NCBI RefSeq assembly: GCF_933775445.1
Contig: NW_026089533.1
Span: 1 to 64,000 of the forward strand
DNA: 64,000 bases
Direction: 5' to 3'
Origin: Argentina anserina
Taxonomy: Eukaryota > Streptophyta > Magnoliopsida > Rosales > Rosaceae
Shown: piece by piece, positions 25,395-37,758 of the stretch
Layout: each line of letters starts with the position of its first letter
Position numbering within the stretch: the stretch's first letter is position 1
Position numbers and translations under genes: made by a program
Notes under the pieces: generated by a model
Told to the model about the DNA's origin: nothing
Seen by the model: the letters and a program-made list of their open reading frames with translations, nothing else
Database searches by the model: none

Positions 25395-28300
25395 GTATCT
25401 TTCTGTAAGGCTTCTGATGCGAGTTTCTATTGTATTTGAGAGTTTTGCAAGTGTGGGAGTGTGTTTCTTTCAAACTGAGTATCTTTACATCGTTTGCGTA
25501 ACTTTACTATTCCAATTGTGTATCTTTACATCGTTTGCGTATCTTTACTATTCCAATTGTGTATCTTTTCATTTCTCGTTTGAGTATCTTTCTGTAAGGC
25601 TTCTGATGCGAGTTTCTATTGTATTTGAGAGTTTTGCAAGTGTGGGAGTGTGTTTCTTTCAAACTGAGTCTCTTTACATCGTTTGAGTATCTTTACTATT
25701 CCAATTGTGTATCTTTACATCGTTTGCGTATCTTTACTATTCCAATTGTGTATCTTTTCATTTCTCGTTTGAGTATCTTTCTGTAAGGCTTCTGATGCGA
25801 GTTTCTATTCTATTTGAGAGTTTTGCAAGTGTGGGAGTGTGTTTCTTTCAAACTGAGTATCTTTACATCGTTTGCGTATCTTTACTATTCCAATTGTGTA
25901 TCTTTTCATTTCTCGTTTGAGTATCTTTCTGTAAGGCTTCTGATGCTAGTTTCTATTGTATTTGAGAGTTTTGCAAGTGTGGGAGTGTGTTTCTTTCAAA
26001 CTGAGTATCTTTACATCGTTTGCGTATCTTTACTATTCCAATTGTGTATCTTTTCATTTCTCGTTTGAGTATCTTTCTGTAAGGCTTCTGATGCTAGTTT
26101 CTATTGTATTTGAGAGTTTTGCAAGTGTGGGAGTGTGTTTATTTCAATCAGAGTATCTTTACATCGTTTGCGTATCTTTACTATTCCAATTGTGTATCTT
26201 TTCATTTCTCGTTTCAGTATCTTTCTGTAAGGCTTTCTGATGCGAGTTTCTATTGAATTTTAGAGTTTTGCAAGTGTGGGAGTGTGTTTCTTTCAAACTG
26301 AGTATCTTTACATCGTTTGCGTATCTTTACTATTCCAATTTGCGTATCTTTACTATTCCAATTGTGTATCTTTACATCGTTTGCGTATCTTTACTATTCC
26401 AATTGTGTATCTTTTCATTTCTCGTTTGAGTATCTTTCTGTAAGGCTTCTGATGCGAGTTTCTATTGTATTTGAGAGTTTTGCAAGTGTGGGAGTGTGTT
26501 TCTTTCAAACTGAGTATCTTTACATCGTTTGCGTAACTTTACTATTCCAATTGTGTATCTTTACATCGTTTGCGTATCTTTACTATTCCAATTGTGTATC
26601 TTTTCATTTCTCGTTTGAGTATCTTTCTGTAAGGCTTCTGATGCGAGTTTCTATTGTATTTGAGAGTTTTGCAAGTGTGGGAGTGTGTTTCTTTCAAACT
26701 GAGTATCTTTACTATTCCAATTGTGTATCTTTACATCGTTTGCGTATCTTTACTATTCCAATTGTGTATCTTTTCATTTCTCGTTTGAGTATCTTTCTGT
26801 AAGGCTTCTGATGCGAGTTTCTATTCTATTTGAGAGTTTTGCAAGTGTGGGAGTGTGTTTCTTTCAAACTGAGTATCTTTACATCGTTTGCGTATCTTTA
26901 CTATTCCAATTGTGTATCTTTTCATTTCTCGTTTGAGTATCTTTCTGTAAGGCTTCTGATGCTAGTTTCTATTGTATTTGAGAGTTTTGCAAGTGTGGGA
27001 GTGTGTTTCTTTCAAACTGAGTATCTTTACATCGTTTGCGTATCTTTACTATTCCAATTGTGTATCTTTTCATTTCTCGTTTCAGTATCTTTCTGTAAGG
27101 CTTTCTGATGCGAGTTTCTATTGAATTTGAGAGTTTTGCAAGTGTGGGAGTGTGTTTCTTTCAAACTGAGTATCTTTACATCGTTTAGGTATCTGTACTA
27201 TTCCAATTGTGTATCTTTACATCGTTTGCGTATCTTTACTATTCCAATTGAGTATCTTTTCATTTCTCGTTTGAGTATCTTTCTGTAAGGCTTCTGATGC
27301 GAGTTTCTATTGTATTTGAGAGTTTTGCAAGTGTGGGAGTGTGTTTCTTTCAAACTGAGTATCTTTACATCGTTTGCGTATCTTTACTATTCCAATTGTG
27401 TATCTTTACATCGTTTGCGTATATTTGCTATTCCAATTGTGTATCTTTTCATTTCTCGTTTGAGTATCTTTCTGTAAGGCTTCTGATGCGAGTTTCTATT
27501 GTATTTGAGTGTTTTGCAAGTGTGGGAGTGTGTTTCTTTCAAACTGAGTATCTTTACATCGTTTGCGTATCTTTACTATTCCAATTGTGTATCTTTACAT
27601 CGTTTGCGTATCTTTACTATTCCAATTGTGTATCTTTTCATTTCTCGTTTGAGTATCTTTCTGTAAGGCTTCTGATGCGAGTTTCTATTGTATTTGAGAG
27701 TTTTGCAAGTGTGGGAGTGTGTTTCTTTCAAACTGAGTATCTTTACATCGTTTGCGTATCTTTACTATTCCAATTGTGTATCTTTTCATCGTTTACGTAT
27801 CTTTACTATTCCATTTGTGTATCTTTTCATTTCTCGTTTGAGTATCTTTCTGTAAGGCTTCTGATCCGAGTTTCTATTGTATTTAAGAGTTTTGCAAGTA
27901 TGGGAGTGTGTTTCTTTCAAACTAAGTATCTTTACATCGTTTGCGTATCTGTACTATTCCAATTGTGTATCTTTACATCGTTTGCGTGTCTTTACTATTC
28001 CAATTGTGTATCTTTTCATTTCTCGTTTGAGTATCTTTCTGTAAGGCTTTCTGATGCGAGTTTCTATTGAATTTGAGAGTTTTGCAAGTGTGGGAGTGTG
28101 TTTCTTTCAAACTGAGTATCTTTACATCGTTTGCGTATCTTTACTATTCCAATTGTGTATCTTTTCATTTCTCGTTTGAGTATCTTTCTGTAAGGCTTCT
28201 GATGCTAGTTTCTATTGTATTTGAGAGTTTTGCAAGTGTGGGAGTGTGTTTCTTTCAATCTGAGTATCTTTACATCGTTTGCGTATCTTTACTATTCCAA

Positions 28301-29320
28301 TTGTGTATCTTTTCATTTCTCGTTTGAGTATCTTTCTGTAAGGCTTTCTGATGCGAGTTTCTATTGAATTTGAGAGTTTTGCAAGTGTGGGAGTGTGTTT
28401 CTTTCAAACTGAGTATCTTTACATCGTTTGCGTATCTTTACTATTCCAATTGTGTATCTTTTCATTTCTCGTTTGAGTATCTTTCTGTAAGGCTTCTGAT
28501 GCGAGTTTCTATTGTATTTGAGAGTTTTGCAAGTGTGGGAGTGTGTTTCTTTCAAACTGTGTATCTTTACATCGTTTGCGTAACTTTACTATTCCAATTG
28601 TGTATCTTTACATCGTTTGCGTATCTTTACTATTCTAATTGAGTATCTTTTCATTTCTCGTTTGAGTATCTTTCTGTAAGGCTTCTGATGCGAGTTTCTA
28701 TTGTATTTGAGAGTTTTGCAAGTGTGGGAGTGTGTTTCTTTCAAACTGAGTATCTTTACATCGTTTGCGTAACTTTACTATTCCAATTGTGTATCTTTAC
28801 ATCGTTTGCGTATCTTTACTATTCCAATTGTGTATCTTTTCATTTCTCGTTTGAGTATCTTTCTGTAAGGCTTCTGATGCGAGTTTCTATTGTATTTGAG
28901 AGTTTTGCAAGTGTGGGAGTGTGTTTCTTTCAAACTGGGTATCTTTACATCGTTTGCGTATCTTTACTATTCCAATTGTGTATCTTTACATCGTTTGCGT
29001 ATCTTTACTATTCCAATTGTGTATCTTTTCATTTCTCGTTTGAGTACCTTTCTGTAAGGCTTCTGATGCGAGTTTCTATTCTATTTGAGAGTTTTGCAAG
29101 TGTGGGTGTGTGTTTCTTTCAAACTGAGTATCTTTACATCGTTTGAGTATCTTTACTATTCCAATTGTGTATCTTTACATCGTTTGCGTATCTTTACTAT
29201 TCCAATTGTGTATCTTTTCATTTCTCGTTTGAGTATCTTTCTGTAAGGCTTCTGATGCGAGTTTCTATTGTATTTGAGAGTTTTGCAAGTGTGGGAGTGT
29301 GTTTCTTTCAAACTGAGTAT
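25395..29320 (+). repeat. Large tandem duplication of satellite, copy 2 (about 3.9 kb retained)
   Basis: This matches 20566-24491 at a fixed offset of 4829 bp, including the fused and B-less units. By eye I noticed only a few substitutions between copies, for example TTCTATTC for TTCTATTG near 26824, ATTTGCTATTCC for ATTTACTATTCC near 27427 and ACTGGGTATC for ACTGAGTATC near 28937. The match ends near 29320, where copy 1 continues with a fused 212-bp unit and copy 2 with a 189-bp unit. Confidence 0.85.
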
Positions 29321-32300
29321 CTTTACATCGTTTGCGTATCTTTACTATTCCAATTGTGTATCTTTACATCGTTTGCGTATCTTTACAATTCCAATTGTGT
29401 ATCTTTTCATTTCTCGTTTAAGTATCTTTCTGTAAGGCTTCTGATGCGAGTTTCTATTCTATTTGAGAGTTTTGCAAGTGTGGGAGTGTGTTTCTTTCAA
29501 ACTGAGTATCTTTACATCGTTTGCGTATCTTTACTTTTCCAATTGTGTATCTTTTCATTTCTCGTTTGAGTATCTTTCTGTAAGGCTTCTGATGCTAGTT
29601 TCTATTGTATTTGAGAGTTTTGCAAGTGTGGGAGTGTGTTTCTTTCAAACTGAGTATCTTTACATCGTTTGCGTATCTTTACTATTCCAATTGTGTATCT
29701 TTTCATTTCTCGTTTCAGTATCTTTCTGTAAGGCTTTCTGATGCGAGTTTCTATTGAATTTGAGAGTTTTGCAAGTGTGGGAGTGTGTTTCTTTCAAACT
29801 GAGTATCTTTACATCGTTTGGGTATCTGTACTATTCCAATTGTGTATCTTTACATCGTTTGCGTATCTTTACTATTCCAATTGAGTATCTTTTCATTTCT
29901 CGTTTGAGTATCTTTCTGTAAGGCTTCTGATGCGAGTTTCTATTGTATTTGAGAGTTTTGCAAGTGTGGGAGTGTGTTTCTTTCAAACTGAGTATCTTTA
30001 CATCGTTTGCGTATCTTTACTATTCTAATTGTGTATCTTTACATCGTTTGCGTATATTTACTATTCCAATTGTGTATCTTTTCATTTCTCGTTTGAGTAT
30101 CTTTCTGTAAGGCTTCTGATGCGAGTTTCTATTGTATTTGAGTGTTTTGCAAGTGTGGGAGTGTGTTTCTTTCAAACTGAGTATCTTTACATCGTTTGCG
30201 TATCTTTACTATTCCAATTGTGTATCTTTACATCGTTTGCGTATCTTTACTATTCCAATTGTGTATCTTTTCATTTCTCGTTTGAGTATCTTTCTGTAAG
30301 GCTTCTGATGCGAGTTTCTATTGTATTTGAGAGTTTTGCAAGTGTGGGAGTGTGTTTCTTTCAAACTGAGTATCTTTACATCGTTTGCGTATCTTTACTA
30401 TTCCAATTGTGTATCTTTTCATCGTTTACGTATCTTTACTATTCCAATTGTGTATCTTTTCATTTCTCGTTTGAGTATCTTTCTGTAAGGCTTCTGATCC
30501 GAGTTTCTATTGTATTTAAGAGTTTTGCAAGTATGGGAGTGTGTTTCTTTCAAACTAAGTATCTTTACATCGTTTGCGTATCTGTACTATTCCAATTGTG
30601 TATCTTTACATCGTTTGCGTGTCTTTACTATTCCAATTGTGTATCTTTTCATTTCTCGTTTGAGTATCTTTCTGTAAGGCTTTCTGATGCGAGTTTCTAT
30701 TGAATTTGACAGTTTTGCAAGTGTGGGAGTGTGTTTCTTTCAAACTGAGTATCTTTACATCGTTTGCGTATCTTTACTATTCCAATTGTGTATCTTTTCA
30801 TTTCTCGTTTGAGTATCTTTCTGTAAGGCTTCTGATGCTAGTTTCTATTGTATTTGAGAGTTTTGCAAGTGTGGGAGTGTGTTTCTTTCAATCTGAGTAT
30901 CTTTACATCGTTTGCGTATCTTTACTATTCCAATTGTGTATCTTTTCATTTCTCGTTTGAGTATCTTTCTGTAAGGCTTTCTGATGCGAGTTTCTATTGA
31001 ATTTGAGAGTTTTGCAAGTGTGGGAGTGTGTTTCTTTCAAACTGAGTATCTTTACATCGTTTGCGTATCTTTACTATTCCAATTGTGTATCTTTTCATTT
31101 CTCGTTTGAGTATCTTTCTGTAAGGCTTCTGATGCGAGTTTCTATTGTATTTGAGAGTTTTGCAAGTGTGGGAGTGTGTTTCTTTCAAACTGTGTATCTT
31201 TACATCGTTTGCGTAACTTTACTGTTCCAATTGTGTATCTTTACATCGTTTGCGTATCTTTACTATTCCAATTGAGTATCTTTTCATTTCTCGTTTGAGT
31301 ATCTTTCTGTAAGGCTTCTGATGCGAGTTTCTATTGTATTTGAGAGTTTTGCAAGTGTGGGAGTGTGTTTCTTTCAAACTGAGTATCTTTACATCGTTTG
31401 CGTAACTTTACTATTCCAATTGTGTATCTTTACATCGTTTGCGTATCTTTACTATTCCAATTGTGTATCTTTTCATTTCTCGTTTGAGTATCTTTCTGTA
31501 AGGCTTCTGATGCGAGTTTCTATTGTATTTGAGAGTTTTGCAAGTGTGGGAGTGTGTTTCTTTCAAACTGAGTATCTTTACATCGTTTGCGTATCTTTAC
31601 TATTCCAATTGTGTATCTTTACATCGTTTGCGTATATTTACTATTCCAATTGTGTATCTTTTCATTTCTCGTTTGAGTATCTTTCTGTAAGGCTTCTGAT
31701 GCGAGTTTCTATTGTATTTGAGAGTTTTGCAAGTGTGGGAGTGTGTTTCTTTCAAACTGAGTATCTTTACATCGTTTGCGTATCTTTACTATTCCAATTG
31801 TGTATCTTTACATCGTTTGCGTATCTTTACTATTCCAATTGTGTATCTTTTCATTTCTCGTTTGAGTATCTCTCTGTAAGGCTTCTGATGCGAGTTTCTA
31901 TTGTATTTGAGAGTTTTGCAAGTGTGGGAGTGTGTTTCTTTCAAACTGAGTATCTTTACATCGTTTGCGTATCTTTAGTATTCCAATTGTGTATCTTTAC
32001 ATCGTTTGCGTATCTTTACTATTCCAATTGTGTATCTTTACATCGTTTGCGTATCTTTACTATTCCAATTGTGTATCTTTACATCGTTTGCGTATCTTTA
32101 CTATTCCAATTGAGTATCTTTTCATTTCTCGTTTGAGTATCTTTCTGTAAGGCTTTCTGATGCGAGTTTCTATTGAATTTGAGAGTTTTGCAAGTGTGGG
32201 AGTGTGTTTCTTTCAAACTGAGTATCTTTACATCGTTTGCGTATCTTTACTATTCCAATTGTGTATCTTTTCATTTCTCGTTTGAGTATCTTTCTGTAAG

Positions 32301-35300
32301 GCTTCTGATGCGAGTTTCTATTGTATTTGAGAGTTTTGCAAGTGTGGGAGTGTGTTTCTTTCAAACTGTGTATCTTTACATCGTTTGCGTAACTTTACTG
32401 TTCCAATTGTGTATCTTTACATCGTTTGCGTATCTTTACTATTCCAATTGAGTATCTTTTCATTTCTCGTTTGAGTATCTTTCTGTAAGGCTTCTGATGC
32501 GAGTTTCTATTGTATTTGAGAGTTTTGCAAGTGTGGGAGTGTGTTTCTTTCAAACTGAGTATCTTTACATCGTTTGCGTAACTTTACTATTCCAATTGTG
32601 TATCTTTACATCGTTTGCGTATCTTTACTATTCCAATTGTGTATCTTTTCATTTCTCGTTTAAGTATCTTTCTGTAAGGCTTCTGATGCGAGTTTCTATT
32701 GTATTTGAGAGTTTTGCAAGTGTGGGAGTGTGTTTCTTTCAAACTGAGTATCTTTACATCGTTTGCGTATCTTTACTATTCCAATTGTGTATCTTTACAT
32801 CGTTTGCGTATATTTACTATTCCAATTGTGTATCTTTTCATTTCTCGTTTGAGTATCTTTCTGTAAGGCTTCTGATGCGAGTTTCTATTGTATTTGAGAG
32901 TTTTGCAAGTGTGGGAGTGTGTTTCTTTCAAACTGAGTATCTTTACATCGTTTGCGTATCTTTACTATTCCAATTGTGTATCTTTACATCGTTTGCGTAT
33001 ATTTACTATTCCAATTGTGTATCTTTTCATTTCTCGTTTGAGTATCTTTCTGTAAGGCTTCTGATGCGAGTTTCTATTGTATTTGAGAGTTTTGCAAGTG
33101 TGGGAGTGTGTTTCTTTCAAACTGAGTATCTTTACATCGTTTGCGTAACTTTACTATTCCAATTGTGTATCTTTTCATCGTTTGCGTATCTTTACTATTC
33201 CAATTGTGTATCTTTTCATTTCTCGTTTGAGTATCTTTCTGTAAGGCTTTCTGATGCGAGTTGCTATTGAATTTGAGAGTTTTGCAAGTGTGGGAGTGTG
33301 TTTCTTTCAAACTGAGTATCTTTACATAGTTTGCGTATCTTTACTATTCCAAATGTGTATCTTTACATCGTTTGCGTATCTTTACTATTCCAATTGTGTA
33401 TCTTTTCATTTCTCGTTTGAGTATCTTTCTGTAAGGCTTTCTGATGCGAGTTTCTATTGAATTTGAGAGTTTTGCAATTGTGGGAGTGTGTTTATTTCAA
33501 ACTGAGTATCTTTACATCGTTTGCGTATCTTTACTATTCCAATTGTGTATCTTTACATCGTTTGTGTATCTTTACTATTCCAATTGTGTATCTTTTCATT
33601 TCTCATTTGAGTATCTTTCTGTAAGGCTTCTGATGCGAGTTTCTATTGTATTTGAGAGTTTTGCAAGTGTGGGATTGTGTTTCTTTCAAACTGAGTATCT
33701 TTACATCGTTTGCGTATCTTTAGTATTCCAATTGTGTATCTTTACATCGTTTGCGTATCTTTACTATTCCAATTGTGTATCTTTACATCGTTTGCGTATC
33801 TTTACTATTCCAATTGTGTATCTTTACATCGTTTGCGTATCTTTACTATTCCAATTGAGTATCTTTTCATTTCTCGTTTGAGTATCTTTCTGTAAGGCTT
33901 TCTGATGCGAGTTGCTATTGAATTTGAGAGTTTTGCAATTGTGGGAGTGTGTTTCTTTCAAACTGAGTATCTTTACATCGTTTGCGTATCTTTACTATTT
34001 CAATTGTATATCTTTACATCGTTTGCGTATCTTTACTATTCCAATTGTGTATCTTTTCATTTCTCGTTTGAGTATCTTTCTGTAAGGCTTCTGATGCGAG
34101 TTTCTATTGAATTTGAGAGTTTTGCAAGTGTGGGAGTGTGTTTCTTTCAAACTGAGTATCTTTACATCGTTTGCGTATCTTTACTATTCCAATTGTGTAT
34201 CTTTTCATTTCTCGTTTGAGTATCTTTCTGTAAGGCTTTCTGATGCGAGTTTCTATTGAATTTGAGAGTTTTGCAAGTGTGGGAGTGTGTTTCTTTCAAA
34301 CTGAGTATCTTTACATCGTTTGCGTATCTTTACTATTCCAATTGTGTATCTTTACATCGTTTGCGTATCTTTACTATTCCAATTATGTATCTTTTCAATT
34401 CTCGTTTGAGTATCTTTCTGTAAGGCTTCTGATGCGAGTTTCTATTGAATTTGAGAGTTTTGCAAGTGTGGGAGTGTGTTTCTTTCAAACTGAGTATCTT
34501 TACATCGTTTGCGTATATTTACTATTCCAATTGTATATCTTTACATCGTTTGCGTATCTTTACTATTCCAATTGTGTATCTTTACATCGTTTGCGTATCT
34601 TTACTATTCCAATTGAGTATCTTTTCATTTCTCGTTTGAGTATCTTTTCTGTAAGGCTTTCTGATGCGAGTTTCTATTGAATTTGAGAGTTTTGCAAGTG
34701 TGGGAGTGTGTTTCTTTCAAACTGAGTATCTTTACATCGTTTGCGTATCTTTACTATTCCAATTGTGTATCTTTTCATTTCTCGTTTGAGTATCTTTCTG
34801 TAAGGCTTTCTGATGCGAGTTTCTATTGAATTTGAGAGTTTTGCAAGTGTGGGAGTGTGTTTCTTTCAAACTGAGTGTCTTTACATCGTTTGCGTATCTT
34901 TACTATTCCAATTGTGTATCATTACATCGTTTGCGTATCTTTCCTTTTCCAATTGTGTATCTTTTCAATTCTCGTTTGAGTATCTTTCTGTAAGGCTTCT
35001 GATGCGAGTTTCTATTGTATTTGAGAGTTTTGCAAGTGTGGGAGTGTGTTTCTTTCAAACTGAGTTTCTTTACATCGTTTGCGTATCTTTACTATTCCAA
35101 TTGTGTATCTTTACATCGTTTGCGTATCTTTACTATTCCAATTGTGTATCTTTTCAATTCTCGTTTGAGTATCTTTCTGTAAGGCTTCTGATGCGAGTTT
35201 CTATTGTATTTGAGAGTTTTGCAAGTGTGGGAGTGTGTTTCTTTCAAACTGAGTATCTTTACATCGTTTGCGTATCTTTACTATTCCAATTGTATATCTT

Positions 35301-35501
35301 TACATCGTTTGCGTATCTTTACTATTCCAATTGAGTATCTTTTCATTTCTCGTTTGAGTATCTTTCTGTAAGGCTTCTGATGCGAGTTTCTATTGTATTT
35401 GAGAGTTTTGCAAGTGTGGGAGTGTGTTTCTTTCAAACTGAGTATCTTTATATCGTTTGCGTATCTTTACTATTCCAATTGTGTATCTTTATATCGTTTG
35501 C
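29321..35501 (+). repeat. Left-arm satellite next to the retrotransposon, mixed units
   Basis: Satellite without a single regular higher-order period. Part of it (about 29.73-31.28 kb) matches 27.09-28.64 kb at an offset of 2633 bp, and part (about 31.0-31.6 kb) matches 32.17-32.8 kb at an offset of 1176 bp. From about 33.2 kb the units carry more private substitutions and the 190-bp form returns. The CATAGTTTG variant first appears near 33326 and the TTCAATTCTCG form of module D near 34395, both typical of the right arm. It ends inside a B module at the insertion site. Confidence 0.82.
35497..35501 (+). other. Target-site duplication, 5' copy (TTTGC)
   Basis: TTTGC directly precedes the TG of the 5' LTR and is repeated directly after the CA of the 3' LTR. 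Five-bp duplications are the usual product of LTR-retrotransposon integrase. It is the last five bases of a satellite B module. Confidence 0.95.
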
Positions 35502-36161
35502 TGATAGGAGCACAAAGTGTGACGTTCTTAATGTGATTATGCCCTATTCTTACTCTTTGTTACCTCTTATTTAGTATATCTTAGTTTCTTTTGTATGAAT
35601 AATTGTTTAGGTAGAGCTTATATCAATTATAAGTGAATTGATGATGAAATCGTGCTAAGTGTTAAGAATCCTTGTTGATATATGCTTCATTGTTCGAGTA
35701 GGATTCATCCTTGTGTATTTCTTTGTTTCTAACATACTTATTCTTATTAGGAAATACAAATCCATGTTGGAGAAGGAAAGCAATCCTAGTTCCACAAGGA
35801 AAGAGAAGAAAATACACTTAAAAGCCCAATCCATTCAAGAATCAAAATGCTGTCAATATTCGTAGTCCATCTTCGACGGGCTCCCCTGGATAGCTCCGAT
35901 CGAGTTAGAAGACCTACTTTATATGGAAATAAAGGTATTTGAGTCTAGTTTCTGTAGGATTTGGAATCAAATCAATATCTTATTCCTACAGAGAGATATG
36001 AATGAATCATTGATCGGAGGTCCAGTGAACTCGGCGGAATTATCTCAGCCATTGATTTGCTTTTGATCCAAGGGCTATGAGGGAAACTTGGGACTTTGTT
36101 CCTCCTGCAAATAGAGCACAAATATATATCAGAATGTCCATAAATCCCAGCACCAAAGAAT

Positions 36162-36249
36162 GTCAAAGAAGGCATGCAGCAAATTAAATGAGAAGAGGCA
36201 AGAAAGTCAAAGAAGGCATGCAGCAAATTTAATGAGGAGAGGTAAGAAA
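36162..36249 (+). repeat. 44-bp tandem duplication in 5' LTR U3
   Basis: Two adjacent 44-bp copies (36162-36205 and 36206-36249) both contain AAAGAAGGCATGCAGCAAAT. They differ at three positions. Short tandem repeats in U3 are common in plant LTRs and can carry enhancer activity; here that is only a possibility. Confidence 0.85.
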
Positions 36250-36650
36250 AATCAAACATGGCTGCAACAATTAAGACTTTTGCTGCCTCCCTAATTCAAA
36301 GGAAGAAATTTGTGCAAAAGAAATCAGCAATAAAGGAGGAAGAAGATATGTAATTAATGCAAAAGATATGCAATCCTTATAGAAATCAGAATTCTGCAGT
36401 GCCGATCATCCATCTTTGACGGGCTCCCCTGGACAGCTCAAAATGATTGAGAAAATGTACCTTATATGGATGAAAAGCCACGGAAGTCTAGTTGAAATTT
36501 CCAGTTGGAATCATCTCAATATCTATTTGCTAGAGAAAGTTATGGCCACAACAAGGGACAAAGGTCAAATCTGCGGAATCTAGGAAACCTCAACCAATTT
36601 GGTTTCAACTTTGTGGACTTTGTGGCCATCCTCCCTTGGGTTTCTTCCTC

Positions 36651-36658
36651 TATATATA
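36651..36658 (+). promoter_or_regulatory. TATA-like box in 5' LTR
   Basis: TATATATA preceded by a pyrimidine-rich stretch (TTTCTTCCTC) and followed by GCACC. This resembles the core promoter of plant LTRs. Transcription would be expected to start about 30 bp downstream, near 36685. That start is inferred, not observed. Confidence 0.6.
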
Positions 36659-37758
36659 GCACCTCAATTCCACAGAAACAGATCATCAACCTTGCTCACA
36701 AGACTTGCCAAAGCTCTGCCCAAACACTTTCATTCACCAAGCATCATAGAATCCGAATTCACCACCCTTCATCATATTTTCTGTCCAAAGCTTGGGAGCC
36801 TAGGATACCATACTCTTGAAGATCTCGTGCTACCTCTGTAAGGAACCTTGGGAGGAGAATTATAAAGTGTAACTCTTTGATCTTCATGTTAAGTTTTCGG
36901 GTTTTTATGTGCTTGTTCTTGGATGATTTATGTTTAGGTTTTGTTAAAGATATTTTTATTCTTGTCTATGAGATATTTGTAACTTTTGAATGACATCATG
37001 AATTAAGGTTTTCGATTTTTAATTCAATGATTTTAGGTGTTATGCCATGAGTTTATGTTTATTTATTTAAATGATTTTCGGTGTGTTCTTACTTACGTAT
37101 GTGATTGATACCCGGAAGTTGACGTCGCATGTGTAATAATCCAAAGTTATAAACGATTTTGATACTTGGGAGTTGATTAATTGTTTGTTCTTTGTCACCT
37201 TCACCGATTATTGCCTAGGTTCGGTTAGACTTGTGCATTTGAATATGTTTATCTTTTCTATGTGATTTTTGGAATTGCATGATTGTTGGTTAAGTAGGTG
37301 ACATGCTTAATGAATTCAATATGCGTGGCTTTGAAGTTGCATGGTAGGATAAGTATGTTAGATTTCGAATGAGGTTGGGACTGAGTTCGAATGTGTTAAA
37401 GTGTCATTGAGTTAGGAACCTTGGGAGGAACTTAACTGCATAACCGATTCTAGGATGTATAATGAACCTTAAGGCATGAACTTAATTGAGATTAGATTTC
37501 GTTACCTTTGTTCTTATGTTATTTGTTTGGTAATTTCTTATGTGTTGGTTGGTTGATCACATGTATATATTAGTTTAGGTTTATTTTATGTTCAATCCGA
37601 ATCTATATCAAACCTTTTAAACTCTTATGAATTCGTTGTTAAATGTTTGTGATTCTTTACCCTGGTTGGATCCCCGGTTTGTGAACGATACCCTCTTGCT
37701 TTATACTACTAACGATGCTTACAGGGTTAATATTGATCTCGAGTAATCGAACCGATCA

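Larger units (their letters stand above)
1..35501 (+). repeat. Satellite array, left arm (A-(BC)n-D units, 148/189/230/271 bp)
   Basis: This stretch is a continuous head-to-tail array with no unrelated sequence inside it. Each unit is built from module A (about 84 bp, from GTATCTTTCTGTAAGG to TTTCAAACTGA), B (19 bp, GTATCTTTACATCGTTTGC), C (22 bp, starting GTATCTTTACTATTCC) and D (23 bp, starting GTATCTTTTCATTTCTCG). B and C together form a 41-bp sub-repeat present one to four times. I set unit boundaries by locating the GTAAGG anchor of module A through the first 30 kb; spacings were mostly 148, 189, 230 or 271 bp, with 149/190 where module A carries an extra T. My hand count of the 148-bp consensus gives 69 T, 27 A and 52 G+C on this strand, a strong T excess. 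No gene is supported anywhere in it. The array continues beyond position 1. The satellite family was not recognised. Confidence 0.97.
35502..37758 (+). repeat. 5' LTR (2257 bp)
   Basis: It begins TGATAGGAGC and ends CCGATCA, the canonical TG...CA ends. Compared by eye with the 3' LTR it differs at six positions that I found: 35679, 35941, 36002, 36403, 36529 and 36575. All are single-base substitutions with no indel. A TATA-like element lies at 36651, so U3 is probably about 1.2 kb and R-U5 about 1.1 kb. The short open frames inside are not considered coding. Confidence 0.96.

Noticed and set aside
1..35501. CRISPR array
   Set aside because: Repeats are separated by other repeats, not by unique spacers, and the periods (41, 148, 189 bp) and context are those of plant satellite DNA.
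35972..36259. 95-codon minus-strand open frame in the LTR, repeated at 41716
   Set aside because: It lies antisense in U3 and covers the 44-bp tandem duplication; no family resemblance. Its conservation between LTRs reflects their recent common origin.
36505..36819. 104-codon open frame in the LTR, repeated at 42249
   Set aside because: It spans the TATA-like box and probable transcription start, shows no recognisable domain and appears twice only because the LTR is duplicated.
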